The notes under the pieces: generated by a model
Database searches by the model: none
The model's input: only the letters and a program-made list of their open reading frames with translations
What the model was told of the DNA's origin: nothing
Shown here: one piece after another, positions 12,741-24,393 of the stretch
Layout: every line of letters starts with the position of its first letter
Numbering within the stretch: position 1 is the first letter of the stretch
NCBI GenBank assembly: GCA_977006965.1
Contig: OZ345372.1
Coordinates: 682,001-746,000, forward strand
DNA: 64,000 nucleotides
Source: Phymatolithon calcareum
Lineage: Eukaryota; Rhodophyta; Florideophyceae; Hapalidiales
Reading direction: 5' to 3'
Translations under genes and position numbers: made by a program

Positions 12741-13337
12741 TTTGCGACGAGAGGATTATATGGGAAAGTGATGGAGGTTGTGCACTTATGTATATACATT
12801 TGTAAATTTTGTGGCGTTTTCTTGGATCGCCCTGTTAGAATTTGTTCTCATGGCGAGGCTCACGGATTGGAGGCCGAGTCTCTGCTGCTATTTCCATGGC
12901 CACATTCAGAATTCCGAGAGGGTCGAATGCTGGCAAGACGAACCAAGACATCCATTTCAGGGGATGCTTTCCTCGCTGCCAATGGACGTGATTTGCACAA
13001 GAAGGAATGATTATCATCTAGAACTCATGTGTCTATAAGAGCAGCCAGTCTTGGGTTCTTTTGCTTCAGCTATTTTGGAAGAGATTAACATCAAATCATG
13101 TAGCGAAAAGGATTTCACCTTGAATTTTCTTGGACTTCTTTTCGGGGACGTGCTCAGGAAAGATATTACATTCCTATTCCACTCGAAGAAGAGCGCGCAA
13201 GGCTGAGGAGATCGAGAATTGATAGCCTGATTTTGAAGGTCTTCGACTTTCGAGGCTATTTCCATACATACTTAGAACGAAGGTATGCGATGAGAGTGAT
13301 GTGAAGGAGATAGCAGAACTACAAGCGTTGAATGAAC

Positions 13338-13431
13338 AGAACATTATTGCTTTGTCAGCATTGGGACGAAAATAGGCAATTCAAGCATTGCGGGTAGTAT
13401 TGATTCGAGAGCACGCAAGATGCTGAATCAC
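13338..13431 (+). repeat. Segment shared with 2588-2690
   Basis: Partner of the copy at 2588; starts with AGAACATTATTGC and lies about 600 bases after the stop of the 11574-12740 gene. Confidence 0.6.
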
Positions 13432-14456
13432 TCATCAAGCAGTCCTGCATGATTTATATTTCGCTGAAAATCTGCAGCACGTACAGTACAGTGCATTAAC
13501 AGGAGGCTGAGACGTGAGCCGAGAGAAGAAACGAGAAAGGCAGCCTCCTGTAGGTGGAGGCTGCTCGCCTCCACTCTGGGCTAACCTTACATATAATTGG
13601 TGTGGACAGCCACACTCTCTTGTTGAATTTCAAGCAAAGCACCGTGTGACACCATTCCAATGTACGTTGACGTCATTGTCAACATCTGTGTTCAGCTAGA
13701 CTGAAATTTTGTTTGTAGAATCAGTAGCCTCCTGCCAAGTGTTCTTTTTATTTCCACTCCCACGCACCCTCCACCGTTCTGGCAATTCGACTGAGTAAAA
13801 CAAACGGTTTTCCCTCCTTGTATGCCCGGGATTACCCACATGGGTGTCTGAGACTATCCGTACAGGACAGTCCGGGAAAGCAAGATTATTGCTATTTTCG
13901 TGCATATTATTTGCACCAAAGTCTTCTTTAGGACAACTCGCATTGCGTACGCTGATTGCGACAAGTGGGAATAACGTCACGTATTTGAATACAGCTTCTT
14001 CAAACAGGCTTTGTACAGGTAGCCGACTTGTATTGCACGAGTGTCTGCCGCAAGTGTACTGTAAAGATGATGCTCACTTCTGCACGGCTAGTCGAATTCA
14101 AATCCCTGCCAAGCGTCCAACTGCAGTCACAGCTCGAGTGGTTACGCAAATTCTAATTCCAGCTTCCGTCCATCACGTATACTAGGCCTAAGTCTAATAT
14201 CAGGACTACTGCCACAAATCTAGTTAATTCTTGCACACGGACATCGTGATGAAGGACTGTGGAAAGCATGATGCACTTCTCGAGACAAATGTGTTTTACT
14301 ACTTGTAATCGACACACTCATGGCCAGTGAATTTTCAACTGGTTAGAGAAACATTGCTCCTCGGAAGGGCGAACGGCACACCTCGTTGATACAATTGTGA
14401 CTCCACGACTGAACTGGCATGCTTGCTAAGGATCTCACTACTGTCTGCCCATCCTG

Positions 14457-14610
14457 CATTCATTCATTTTGCCTTTCTCTAATGGGACTAGCAGCAATTC
14501 AATGGCCAAAGTTTCTTCCATTCTATCCTATCGTTAGCGAGTTTGACTGCGGCTTCACGTCTTTTCAAGGTACGTCACCAAAGATTTATTCTGGCGTTGG
14601 TCTTGGCGCC
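14457..14610 (-). mobile_element. LINE 3'-end fragment, copy 1
   Basis: The plus strand reads CATTCATTCATTTTGCCTTT, then GGGACTAGCAGC, AAGTTTCTTCCATTCTATCC and GCGAGTTTGACTGC. This is the reverse complement of the terminal coding segment (AAVKLA..R.EWKKLRPS) and short 3' UTR also found at 38764 (minus) and 63058 (plus). It is truncated and out of frame in places. Confidence 0.65.
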
Positions 14611-16546
14611 CACTGGAGGACATTGTTTTCTGCAGTGCAGATGGCGGTGTGTTGCCGGGAAGGTCGCGTACGGAAGTTGTCCTGCATATATATGTCAAGT
14701 CTATCTTTTTGTGGTTAGAACGATATTCCTCAATCTAACGAATGCGCTGTAAGTTCCCAGCTGACAACTTGCCTCTATGAAGCCGGCTCGAAATACTGTC
14801 CGTGCCCCGTCGACCCCTTGGACTATACTACAGTAGCCATAGCATACTGTCTATAGTAATGGGTCCTTACTGCGTACTGCACGAAGAGACGCGTCCCCTG
14901 CATGGCCATGAGTCCTTCGAGAGAAGCCCTCGCTTACTCGTTAAAGAATAAAGTAACCACATGTTGCTCAGGGATAGTCTTTTCTCCTGCTTGTAAAAAT
15001 TCTTTACCAACGCCGAGCTATTGAGACTGTGATGTGCGCAAGATTAAGGACTAGGGATCTCTTTCGCCGAGGGGCAGAGTGGATCTGAGCCTGGAGGGAA
15101 GGAATTTGAACGTCGAGAGTAGCACAACACTTCCACGAAGCGGTCCCCAATGAAACTAGCGACCGTACTAATTTTAGACTACTGTATGTGGAGCACACCA
15201 TGCGCTCCACATGATGCTATTCATGTTTATGCGAGTCGACCGTGACGCCAGTCGTGACTTGCGCATGACATAGAAATGGCGCTCGGCGAGCCTTGTTGAT
15301 TTAGTGCGTGAAATATCAGAGTTTGTCCGAAGGAATTTCGTCTAGACCGACCAATACAACAGATTCGTCCCATGCAGTCGCCAGCGATCTGCACAATTGG
15401 TGACATAAGTCTTTCATTCTCTATAAACTTCAAACGCATCTCCGCATGATTTGGTTCCTTTCCGATTTATTCCAGCAAAATTCGAAATTTACTAGGTTCT
15501 ATAACTGTTTCTCCTCTATGGGACGCCTACAAATTCTTCGTCGAGCCACATTGTGCTATATACTTTCGCAAATGGCTGGCCCAAGTACTCAATCACCGTT
15601 TTCTGAAGGCTAGTCCATGGCAGGTTCTTCACTCGGTCCTCTGCCAAACAAGCTCTTGCATTTTCTGCTTGTGAAGCCTGCTCCTGGGCGGTTGAGACTC
15701 AAAGTCAATTTCTTTTTCTGTGACAAGCGTGCGACATTGGTAGTTACTTCGGGTCTGAAAGGATCCAGGATGATCTGAGTCCTCACAGTGAATAGCTGTT
15801 CTGGATTTGTGTGATATAGGGCAAGCGTGATGCTGTTCCGAGGTGTTGGCCATCGTAGTTTCTCTGGGTCGTCCACTTCAAGCAATGAGATGTAGCTGTG
15901 CCTGGATCACGTAGACAAGATCTAAACGAAGTAACAGTGCAATATCTAGCAGATATGGAACTGAAGAATGGAAGGAGGTGTCGCCACAGTAGTTCCTTGC
16001 AGATGCACAACTCGCAGTCTAGAAAACATGCCTTTTTAACGTAAATTTAGCTTCCCTTGAAAGCTCCTGCTTATATAAGTTATATGTCTACCACAATGCT
16101 CGCGGAAGATGGCGCTTTGGAGGAACAAAGAAACTGGGAATGAGCATCAAGCAAATTTGAAACCTTGATACACTATCATATTGAGGACTTGCCCCAAAAG
16201 CCTGATGATATATCAGAGGTATGATACAGTATCAAGGAAAGTTGCTCAAGGCCCGATACTCGATTATACTTTGATACTATCAAGAGTTTTCTCAATATGA
16301 ATGAAGTGTTGAATGTCCACGTGTCGTGACGATGGCCACGTGGCTTGCAGGAAGGTATGAAATGAGCGGTTCTTGCGAGAATCGCAAGAAGATACAGGAT
16401 ATCAATGTCAAAGGCGAAAGTCTGATATACTTTGATACCGAAAAATTATGGCTCAACTTCGATGTTTTCTTTGATAGCCAAACATTGATGCTCATTCCTA
16501 ACCGTACCAAAAACTGTACTGTAGTTTGTTCACGTTGGAGGCAACC

Positions 16547-16550
16547 TTAA
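16547..16550. repeat. TTAA target duplication, left
   Basis: TTAA directly precedes the left inverted repeat, which starts CCATCAGCCAAAATCGC. The partner is at 19079-19082. Confidence 0.7.
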
Positions 16551-16748
16551 CCATCAGCCAAAATCGCCGCGCCACCCGTACACTGGGGGCCTTCTGGTAC
16601 TCACCGGTCCCGACCAGAGGTCCCAGTTTAATTTTGACACATGGAAAAACGAGGCCGGCGGGCTTGCGTCGGCCGCCGAAATATCATAAAGCACATGCGT
16701 CCTGCCTGCACACCTACCCGCCCGCCGCCCACCGCCTGCCGCCAGATC

Positions 16749-17230
16749 GCAATCGTTCCCGCCTGCGCTTGTCTGCCTGCAAACCTGCCTGCCTGCCTCC
16801 CTATCGAAATCGTGCGCGCCTGCGCTTTTCTGCGAGCAAACCTACCCGCCCGCCGCCGGATCGCAATCGTGCCTGCCTGCGCTTGTCTGCCTACACATCT
16901 ACCCGCCCACCGCCCTATCGAAACCGTGCCCGTCTGGGCTTGTTTACTTGTTCGCCCGTCTGCTGCCTGCGCTTATCTGCCTGTAAACCTATCCGCTTGC
17001 CGCTCTATCGCAATCGTGCCTGCCTGCTTGTCTGCGCTTGTCTGCCTGCACATCTACCGGCCCACTGCCCTATCGAAATCGTGCCCGACTGCGCTTGTCT
17101 GGCTGCAAACCTACCTGCCCGCCGCCGGATCGCAATCGTGCCCGCCTACGCTTGTCTGTCAGCACATTTTCCCGCCCTCCGCCATATTGCAATCTTGCAT
17201 GCCTGCGCTTGTCTGCTCGTTCGCCCGCCT
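16749..17230. repeat. 57-bp degenerate tandem repeat in left arm
   Basis: Units begin CGCAATCGTGCC or CGAAATCGTGCC and end in a CGCCGGAT or GCCCTAT block. Several units are exactly 57 bp, others carry insertions. Because 57 is a multiple of three, long spurious open frames arise (16526-17605 and 16641-17345). Confidence 0.8.
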
Positions 17231-17594
17231 GCTGATCTGCACTTTTCTGTTCGTCCGCCCGCCTGCTTATGCTTGTCCGCCTGCCGGGCTGCCCCTAAAA
17301 AAGGGGTCTTGTTCGACCGTCCGCCTCTCCCCCCACAAAAAATAGTTGCTTTGTTCGGCCGCCCGCCCCTCGCCACACAAAAGTCTGCCTTGATCGGCTC
17401 TCCGCCCACCGCCCCACTAAAACATTCTGCATTGCTTGCTCGCCCGCTCCCGCCCACAAAACCAGATGCCTCCGGACCTATCCGCCCGCTCGTCTGCCCG
17501 TTTTTGTTTGTGTTTTTAGCGAAAGGATGTTGTAGAAGGGTACGCTTATTAAAACGTTCTGAGTTTATTTTCATCCAACAGTGTAGTATGGTAT

Positions 17595-18530
17595 CTAGAC
17601 ACTAGGGTAGATTCCCGAGTTCCTCCTCGTCTGAATAGTAAACCTCAGGTCTTTGTCTATAACCGTAACACGTTTCGCATGGATCGACGCGCGGTTCAAA
17701 TCGTAAAAGAACTGCACGACGTACATTTCCGACGCTTCCTGAAGCGCGAAAAAAGCGTCTTTTTTGAAACGGAAGTCTAGTCTTCGCAGAAATGATATCT
17801 CACTTTCCGTCAAAATAGAGCATGAGAGAAAAAGCCATAAGCATGTGAACAGATTCTCGTCCACACTACCTGCTTCCTCAAGATGAAGCTGGCAGAAATC
17901 CAAATCAATAGCAGATTCATGAATGGAAAGTAAATTTGATAGAACTTCAGACCCTTTTCCGCGGTCAGGCATTCCGTTCAAAAAATTCTCCCCGTAGAAC
18001 ACTTTTGGGTTTATACCATCCGGACCGTACGTGGAGGAGAGATTAGCGAAGCCGAATATACCATTCATGGTTACCGAAAAGCTCTCATCAATCTCGAAGG
18101 GAGGATGTGTTTCCAGAATTTGGACGAAGACCGAAGTTTTGGTGCAATTAGAACGAAAGCAGTTGACCATTTCAGTATATACAACTCTTAAAAACGGACG
18201 TACAATAAGTGGGAAAATAATAAAAACAGTGTAGCATTACAGTAAAAAGTAATTTCGAATTCGACCGTTTCGAAGCGAAAAACGATCGAAAACGAGCTCA
18301 GAATTTTCAGCGAAAATATAATTGTCAAAAAGGAATTTTACTGCGATAACGTCGATTTTGTTTTTACTATGGTATGCGAAACAACTTGCGGCATCAAGAA
18401 AAGCGTTCTTATGGAAGCTGGGATGAAAAGCTATATTCCCGTCTAGCGGACATACTACATTGTGCAGAGGCTGGACTAAAACATTAACTCGAAACGGTTC
18501 ATAAAAAGACCTTCCTGCTACAAAGAGCAT
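17595..18530 (-). CDS. Unrecognised one-intron gene inside the TTAA element
   Basis: ATG at 18530 opens a frame that reaches a stop at 17595 with one in-frame TAA at 18237-18239. That TAA is inside a good intron candidate, 18187-18240 (54 nt, GTAATG at the donor, a T-rich tract and TTTTTAAG at the acceptor). Removing it keeps the frame and gives 293 residues. I recognise no domain or catalytic motif. The product is rich in Phe, Asp and Ser, without a clear signal peptide or transmembrane span. Its N-terminus abuts the right inverted arm, so it is carried as the only gene of the element. It could be captured host sequence or an accessory protein. If the TAA is not spliced out, it is a pseudogene. 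Confidence 0.5.
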
Positions 18531-19078
18531 ATCCCTAGCGGTACAGAGGGACCCGGACAGGCAACGGGCAAGGCAGTCTTAGTGGAGCGGGGATGGGCGG
18601 GAAAGCAAGGCAGAATGTTTTTGCGCGGCGGAGGGCAGACGACCGAACGAGGAACATTTTTTGGGGGCAGATGGACAAGCGCAGGCAGATGTACAAGCAA
18701 AGACCGGCGTGTATGCGGACAAGCGCGCAGGAGGGCGGAAAAGAAGACAAGCGACAGACAAGCGCAGGCGGCCGGACAAGCGGACAAGCGCAAGCGGGGA
18801 GGCGAAGAGGCGAGCGAGCAAGCAGACGTGCGCAGGCGGGCACGATTGCGATCGGGCGACGGACGGGCAGGTGTGCAGGCGATCTGGCGGCCGGCGGTAG
18901 GCGACGAAGGGGTAGGTGTACAGGCAGGACGCATATGCTTTATGATATTTGGGCGGCCGGCGCAAGCCCGCCGGCTTCGTTTTTCCACGTGTCAAACATA
19001 AAGTAGGGCCTATGGTCGGGACCGGTGTGGACCAGAAGGCCCCCAGTGTACGCACGGCGCAGCGATTTTGGCTGATGG

Positions 19079-19082
19079 TTAA
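19079..19082. repeat. TTAA target duplication, right
   Basis: TTAA directly follows the right inverted repeat; the outer flank continues GGACCTACACAAGTGATTG, whose complement recurs at 36306. Confidence 0.7.
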
Positions 19083-19637
19083 GGACCTACACAAGTGATT
19101 GTTGATTGGGAAGAGTTACGTAAATATTTCAAAAACTGACCACTACAATGTCGTACATTTGTGAAATATTTCGGAAATGGATGCAATGGAAGCAGAATCT
19201 TCTTCTATTGCTCGAAAGCTGGAGCGGCCATTGAGCTGTGGCTGGGTTACTAATACTCTGGTATTGGCGCGAAATATACTTAGCTCCGTGTTGCCAGAAC
19301 GATGGAGACGGCGCATTGTATATCTGTATCCTAGCATGCAATCTTTAGCACGCAATCATTACTACCACATATAAGAATAAAAATTTAGCGTTCCGCAGCC
19401 TTCTTTCCTTGCAATAAGCGTTGACGTGAAAGAAACTACCAAGGGGTCATCCGAGAAAGCGCAGCACTCAATGCATTCTGCTGCGAGGGTTGCAAAGTCT
19501 AGAACACGAAATGTAGTGAAATGAAAACAGATTCGTTTGGGGCTGAGGAGATCACAGCTCGGATTATAAATGCGCACCTGGTTACAAGGGGATTGTGTTC
19601 GAGGAATATGGCCCGCTCTTAAGAGTGAAAGCATTTT

Positions 19638-21587
19638 ATGACTGCTCCAATGGCTGCCGCCGGGCGGCCACAAAAGTTTATTGGCATGGCGGCACTCTCA
19701 CCGCTGGATCACCATAGCGACGAAGATACAAGCGAATCGATAAGAATCAATTTTTTGAGCAATATTTTTGGGTTCGAAACTTGGAGAGACAGACTGCAAG
19801 AGGAGTGCTGTGTTGCAGCAGTACGGGGAAGAAACATTCTTGCACAGCTGCCAACAGCCCACGGAAAGACTGTCGTAGCATTGCTTCCAGCACTTGTTGT
19901 TGGTGGAACAACAGTTGTAATTGAACCAACAATATCACTCGTTGAAAGCATGGTGCAAAAGAGCAGGCAGTTGGAGATTACTGCATTCGGCATTACAGGA
20001 TCATCGACGCATGGGGAGAAGAAGCTCGCTACGGAAGTAGCAATCCTGCAGCAAGGCGCGGTGTTTTTCACAACACCCGAAACGGCTTGTTCAAATGAAT
20101 TTCGCAGAATTTTGGACAAACTCACATTGAAAAGGATTGTTATTGATGAAGCACATTGCGCTCATGAGTAGTCTTCGTGGAGATCTGGGTACAGTATGCT
20201 TCCTTCTTGGCTTTCTAAAGAAACTCTAATGAAAGGGGTGTCATGTACACTACTTAGTGCTACGTTCTCAAGGCAGTTTTACCACTGTATTCCTCAAATT
20301 ACTGGGCTCCCTGTGGCTACATTCAAAACTGTGTACAAAAGCACCTACCGAAGTAATCTCAGAATTACGTTTCAATGTGTCTCGAGCAGGAAGAATGTTT
20401 GGGAAAAGATTGTTCAGAAACTTCGAACAATTCCAGTCCATGATTGCGCGCTAATCTATTGCAGGAGTGTTCGAAAAGCGTGTGAGCTTTCCGACTTTAT
20501 CAGGCAGAAGGATAGTGTGCCTGAATGTAATGTGTACACAAGCAAGGTTCGAAAAGACCTTCGACAAATCCGCTTGTCTTCCTGGCTAATTGGACATACT
20601 CGCGTCCTCGTCGGAACCGAGGCTGTGGGACTTGGGATTAATCACGAGAGACTGAATTGTGTGATAATGGAAGATATGCCCTCAAGCGTTTCCTCTCTTG
20701 CTCAGAGAGCAGGTCGTGCAGGGAGAGGAGCTGGAAGCCCGCAGGCTGAATGCATTATATTCTATAATCTTTCAACAAACATATCTGGCTGGCTGCTTGT
20801 CGGTAGTCTCTCCGGAATTGGCACTGTATTTACAGTAGGAGATAGCGCCGAAGAGGCAGAGATTGATGCTAATTTTGGTGATGGACCTTCGGAAGAGCTT
20901 GGCGGAGATGATGTGCGAGGACTTTCAGTTGGATGGGACGGTATAGAGTTGAGAAATCAAAGGGACGCAGATGTTTTGTCTGGTGGCGTTGCAGTTACGC
21001 ATATGGCACTTCTCGCACTACGGAGTCAGCTTGGTGGGTGTGCTTCCCGGCAAGTTTCAGCACACTTCACACCACCAGGAGTTGATAGCTCAAAGGAAGA
21101 TTGCGGAAATTGTAGCGGATGTTCAGCTCGAGAGCAAAATGCGATTTTTGTTGACATTGATGCCACATCAACTGCAAAAGCTATCTTGAACGTTATAATC
21201 TTGTTGAGAAACATTGGAATAGATAGATTACCACCGGATACACTTGTTCTTATTATTCGCAGAAGTCAGAACAAGCAAATCAGTCGGTTTTTGGAGAAGA
21301 TGTCTATGACCGCTTCGAGATCTGTTTTGAGCCTCCGCCATGATTTAAGGATTTGTCTAGATTCAGAGTACGGAATCTCACGACCATGTCCACTCTCTGA
21401 ATCCCAAGTTCAACATGTTATTCTTTGCTTGATAGCAGAGGAGAACAAGCTGCGATGGTGGGCTGCCAAAGGACATTTTCAATATACTGTGAAAAAATAT
21501 GTTTCATTGAGGACCAGCCATACTGAATCTGAGCCTCTACTTTCTCGTCCTGTTACTGTCGGCCCAAGCGGTCCGCGTCTGCTGTAA
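19638..21587 (+). pseudogene. RecQ-type DNA helicase interrupted by one in-frame TAG
   Basis: One frame of 650 codons, broken only by TAG at 20169-20171. Upstream of it: motif 0 (FGFETWRDRLQEE), Walker A (LPTAHGKT, residues 71-78), a TPE motif and DEAH (170-173) in IDEAHCAHE. Downstream: LLSATFS (motif III), IYCRSVRKA (IV), VGTEAVGLGI (V), QRAGRAGRG (VI) and CGNCSGC, which fits the RecQ zinc-binding segment. RecQ proteins normally have DEAHC followed by a conserved Trp three residues later; the TAG sits at that Trp, so a single TGG-to-TAG change explains the break. There is no helicase C-terminal HRDC domain. It converges with the transposase-like gene 183 bases downstream, suggesting they belong to one transposon. 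Readthrough is the alternative to inactivation. Confidence 0.8.
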
Positions 21588-21770
21588 ACAGTTGTTCTGA
21601 TAAAAGGAATTACCGTAATGAACACATAAAAGTACTTTGATTAACTGCTTCTACTACTTCCGCTGTAACCGAACTCGCTTCTTTTACTATTTGTGTAGGA
21701 GCTTAAATCCCTTCTAGTGTCGGGTAACTAGCATCACATACCCTTCCGCATGAAACAAGACAGTTCAGAA

Positions 21771-24393
21771 CTATTTTTTTAATTGAAGTATCTCTGTATC
21801 ATTGGAACAAGAGTTGCCTTCATCGTTAGTACTATCAACTGGAACAGAAAAGCACTGCTGCAGCACAAAACCGTTCGTTTGATCAAGGTTAGTACGTGCC
21901 CTACAGATTCTGCAAAATCTTTGTGCGAAGAGAGCCAACCGCAAGCTGCAGCCCACACATTTTGGAGGTGTGCGGTACTCATCAGCCATTTCAGTAGACA
22001 TTGTCTGCTTAGAAAACCGGTTGTTGATGTCAGTGTTCCCCAGATACTGCACCACCTTTTGAACGAACGCACCATAAGGAACTAGGCCAACGTCTGGCGC
22101 GCTGTAAACGCGCAGATCATCTGCATGACTATCAGCATGCTGTCGTCGTTTTCTCAATTGCTCCTCAGATATTTTTTCTTCAGTTCTTCGATTCCGTAAT
22201 GCCTCCTTGTCGAGTTCCGCTATGTTGTTCATATCTTCTTTTGAAAAAACATTTTCGCTTGTTCCAAAAATGAGATAAGAGAGAAGATGCGCAATGTACT
22301 CGTACCCTCTGTTCCACGCGATATTGAACAACGACCTTCGTGCGATGAAATTCTCCCAGTCGTTCACATCTTTTCCGTTGGATGAGGCGTGCAACTTCGC
22401 AGAAAAATTATACGACTCTGCACTGCAAGTTCGGGTTGATGTCACGATGCGCTGGTGATCTGGTCGTTCAATCGCTCTTCGTACCATAGACTGGAGCCTC
22501 TTAAAGTTAGAGCTAGACATGTACGCCAAAGAAACTTCCTGTCTGACCCGAAAACCGACGCCCCGTCCTGATTTCATACATATTGATTCTTCATGACAGC
22601 CAGTGTGATGATCTCGCCAATGATCCAAACATTGCAACACCATTCCATCGAATTGAGCTTCTGTCATTTTGTGCTTAACAGCGACGTAATTGCACCACCG
22701 ATAGTGCGCCACTATACGCGGTATAATCTGCTTGTATATTCCGCCAAAACTTTTGTCATCTCGTTCGAGCGCTCTGCGCACAGTAGCTACTATGTGCTTC
22801 AGGTCGACTCCCACTTCGACGACATACCCATATCCGAGAGCAAGCTGCCCGAGTGCCAGGTCCCCATCCGTCACCATTTCCAAAACCACTCCATGTTCAT
22901 CGAAATCAGGCTCCATATCTTCCATCATTATTCGAAAGTTGCGGTGCTCCATTGTTTTCGACGCCCCCATGCCATGCTCTCCGATCATTTTGACTGCAGT
23001 ACCTTTTTCAATCCCATTATCGTCCGTTCCAGTGCTCAGCTTTGACCGTTGGACTGCATTCCAGTTTATCATGATGTTTTTAGTTACAAATCCATCGAGA
23101 AGTTCATCCGTCTTAGCAGTGACAACCCCAATGCAGCCACTAGCATTTCGAACATGATTCCATGCACCGTCACTAGCTGCGCTGAGCTTCTTGACTCCGA
23201 TTTCACTCATCTCCACGTTTTCAAGTACTGTTCGTCTTGCTGTTCTGCAGTCTTCCTTAGCCGCATTGAAAAGGCGGCGTTTCATCTGATTCTCTGAAAG
23301 TATTTGATATACTCTTTCCTCTGTTAGTCCTGATCCAGCACGAAGCATGCGCATGTAGGTTGACATTTTTGTCAGGGACTGACCCCGAACAAGGACGAAC
23401 ACACTGTACAACAGATTCGTAATATCTGCTGATCGCTGATCCGAGGGATCAACTTTTTCCAGAACAGGCCCGATTCGAAAATCACTGAAACAAAATAAGC
23501 AACGCACCAACTCTCCACGCCAGTCCTTTGAAATAGGTCCCCGTGCTGGTAAGACCGAAAGCCTTGTCTTTGTTACATTTAGGACACTTCCTCTGGCGTG
23601 CCTCGTGCAAGATAGCTGCGGTGCTATGCAGCAACATAGAAGGGATGTTATTATCATTGATAAGCTTTTCAGCATCGATGAAGACCTCATTTTGACCCGA
23701 ACTGCGAGCTTCAATTAGGCCTGGCTCTCTCACTCGACCCGGAAGATTCGTTCCACCACTCTCAGAACAAGTCTCCTCACAACGCTTCTTGCTCGTTCCC
23801 AGTAAATTACCGCCAAAAATTACTGCAGTACCTCCGCAATTCGACAATGGAACTTGTTTTCGAGTAGGATCCAAAACGTTTCGTGTCTCACCAGCGCTCT
23901 CTAGATATCGCTTTTGAGAAGCCGATGCAGACAAACTTGCCACTGTAAGCGCTTTTGCGGTTCCTGGAGCTGGTCTCTCCAACGAGAGATTGGAAGCATG
24001 GAGCTTCTGACTAGGCGAAAGTGGACCCACCTCATTGCCATTTGAATCCAGAAGAACTGCTACAACAGAGTAGATCAAAGATCCGGTATTTATCCTCTTT
24101 CTCTCTACCTGAAGATGCACAATGACACACTCAGACAGTTAGAATAGCTCTGAGGCATCAAATTCGAAGAGTTTCTGCTTTCCATTGGACTAACGTACTT
24201 TTAAACGGCATTCATTGTGGTATGTAAGTACCTCTTTGACGCTGACTGTGCACTCTCGGCATATGTCACATCCAACGGATATGTTTGGCGCGCCAAGGAT
24301 GTGCAATGACTCAATCACATCAACATCAGGAGTGTAGAATCGAATGCGCCTCTTTCTACACAACGAACAAGCAGGTCGCGCCCGGGACAGCAT
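21771..24393 (-). CDS. Mutator/Kolobok-like DDE transposase, spliced, possible frameshift
   Basis: Exon 1 (24393-24199) is Cys-rich (CSLC, CDICREC). A GTACGT...CTTCAG intron, 24109-24198, joins it in frame to a second segment (24108 to about 23500) containing CPKC. The main frame, 23714-21771, continues with CLFC and then the catalytic region: SDGAW, GASKTMEH, VTDGDLALGQ and VGVDLKHIV, the order seen in Mutator-like transposases of the type 'DG.W ... GSS..ME ... GDGD ... C..H'. A later segment reads TCSAESYNF. The first and second parts are in different frames around 23500-23560, where either a second intron (acceptor TTATTTTGTTTCAG ending near 23483) or an indel must lie. It converges with the RecQ-type helicase. 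Confidence 0.6.
24109..24198 (-). other. Intron of the transposase-like gene
   Basis: Donor GTACGT at 24198 and acceptor CATCTTCAG ending at 24109; 90 nt. Removing it joins AAA to GTA GAG AGA in frame and skips the TAG that follows the donor. Confidence 0.65.

Larger units (their letters stand above)
12741..16546. other. Intergenic interval with repeat remnants
   Basis: No supported gene. It contains the 13338-13431 copy of the zinc-finger-flanking repeat, a LINE tail (14457-14610, minus) and, at 16140-16510, an A/T-rich stretch in which GATAC/GTATC motifs recur and CACGTG occurs twice. A similar GATAC-rich, CACGTG-bearing stretch is at 48400-48730. Confidence 0.5.
16551..19078. mobile_element. 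2.5-kb TTAA-flanked DNA transposon with long inverted repeats
   Basis: The ends are inverted copies: CCATCAGCCAAAATCGC at the left matches GCGATTTTGGCTGATGG at the right. The similarity continues inward for at least 500 bases (left arm about 16551-17500, right arm about 18550-19078), with indels. TTAA flanks both ends. The left arm carries a 57-bp tandem repeat; the right arm has a shortened version. The unique centre holds one split reading frame on the minus strand and no transposase, so the element looks non-autonomous. TTAA duplication is known for the piggyBac and Kolobok superfamilies. A 31-bp stretch at 36306-36336 matches the two flanks joined at a single TTAA, which is what an empty site should look like. 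Confidence 0.75.

Noticed and set aside
16526-17605. 359-codon open frame with DRNRARLRLSA-type repeats
   Set aside because: It is a product of the 57-bp tandem repeat in the transposon arm; several frames are open at once and the sequence is part of an inverted repeat.
18518-19094. Overlapping 100-170 codon frames on both strands
   Set aside because: The same inverted-arm sequence read in several frames; no protein family signal.
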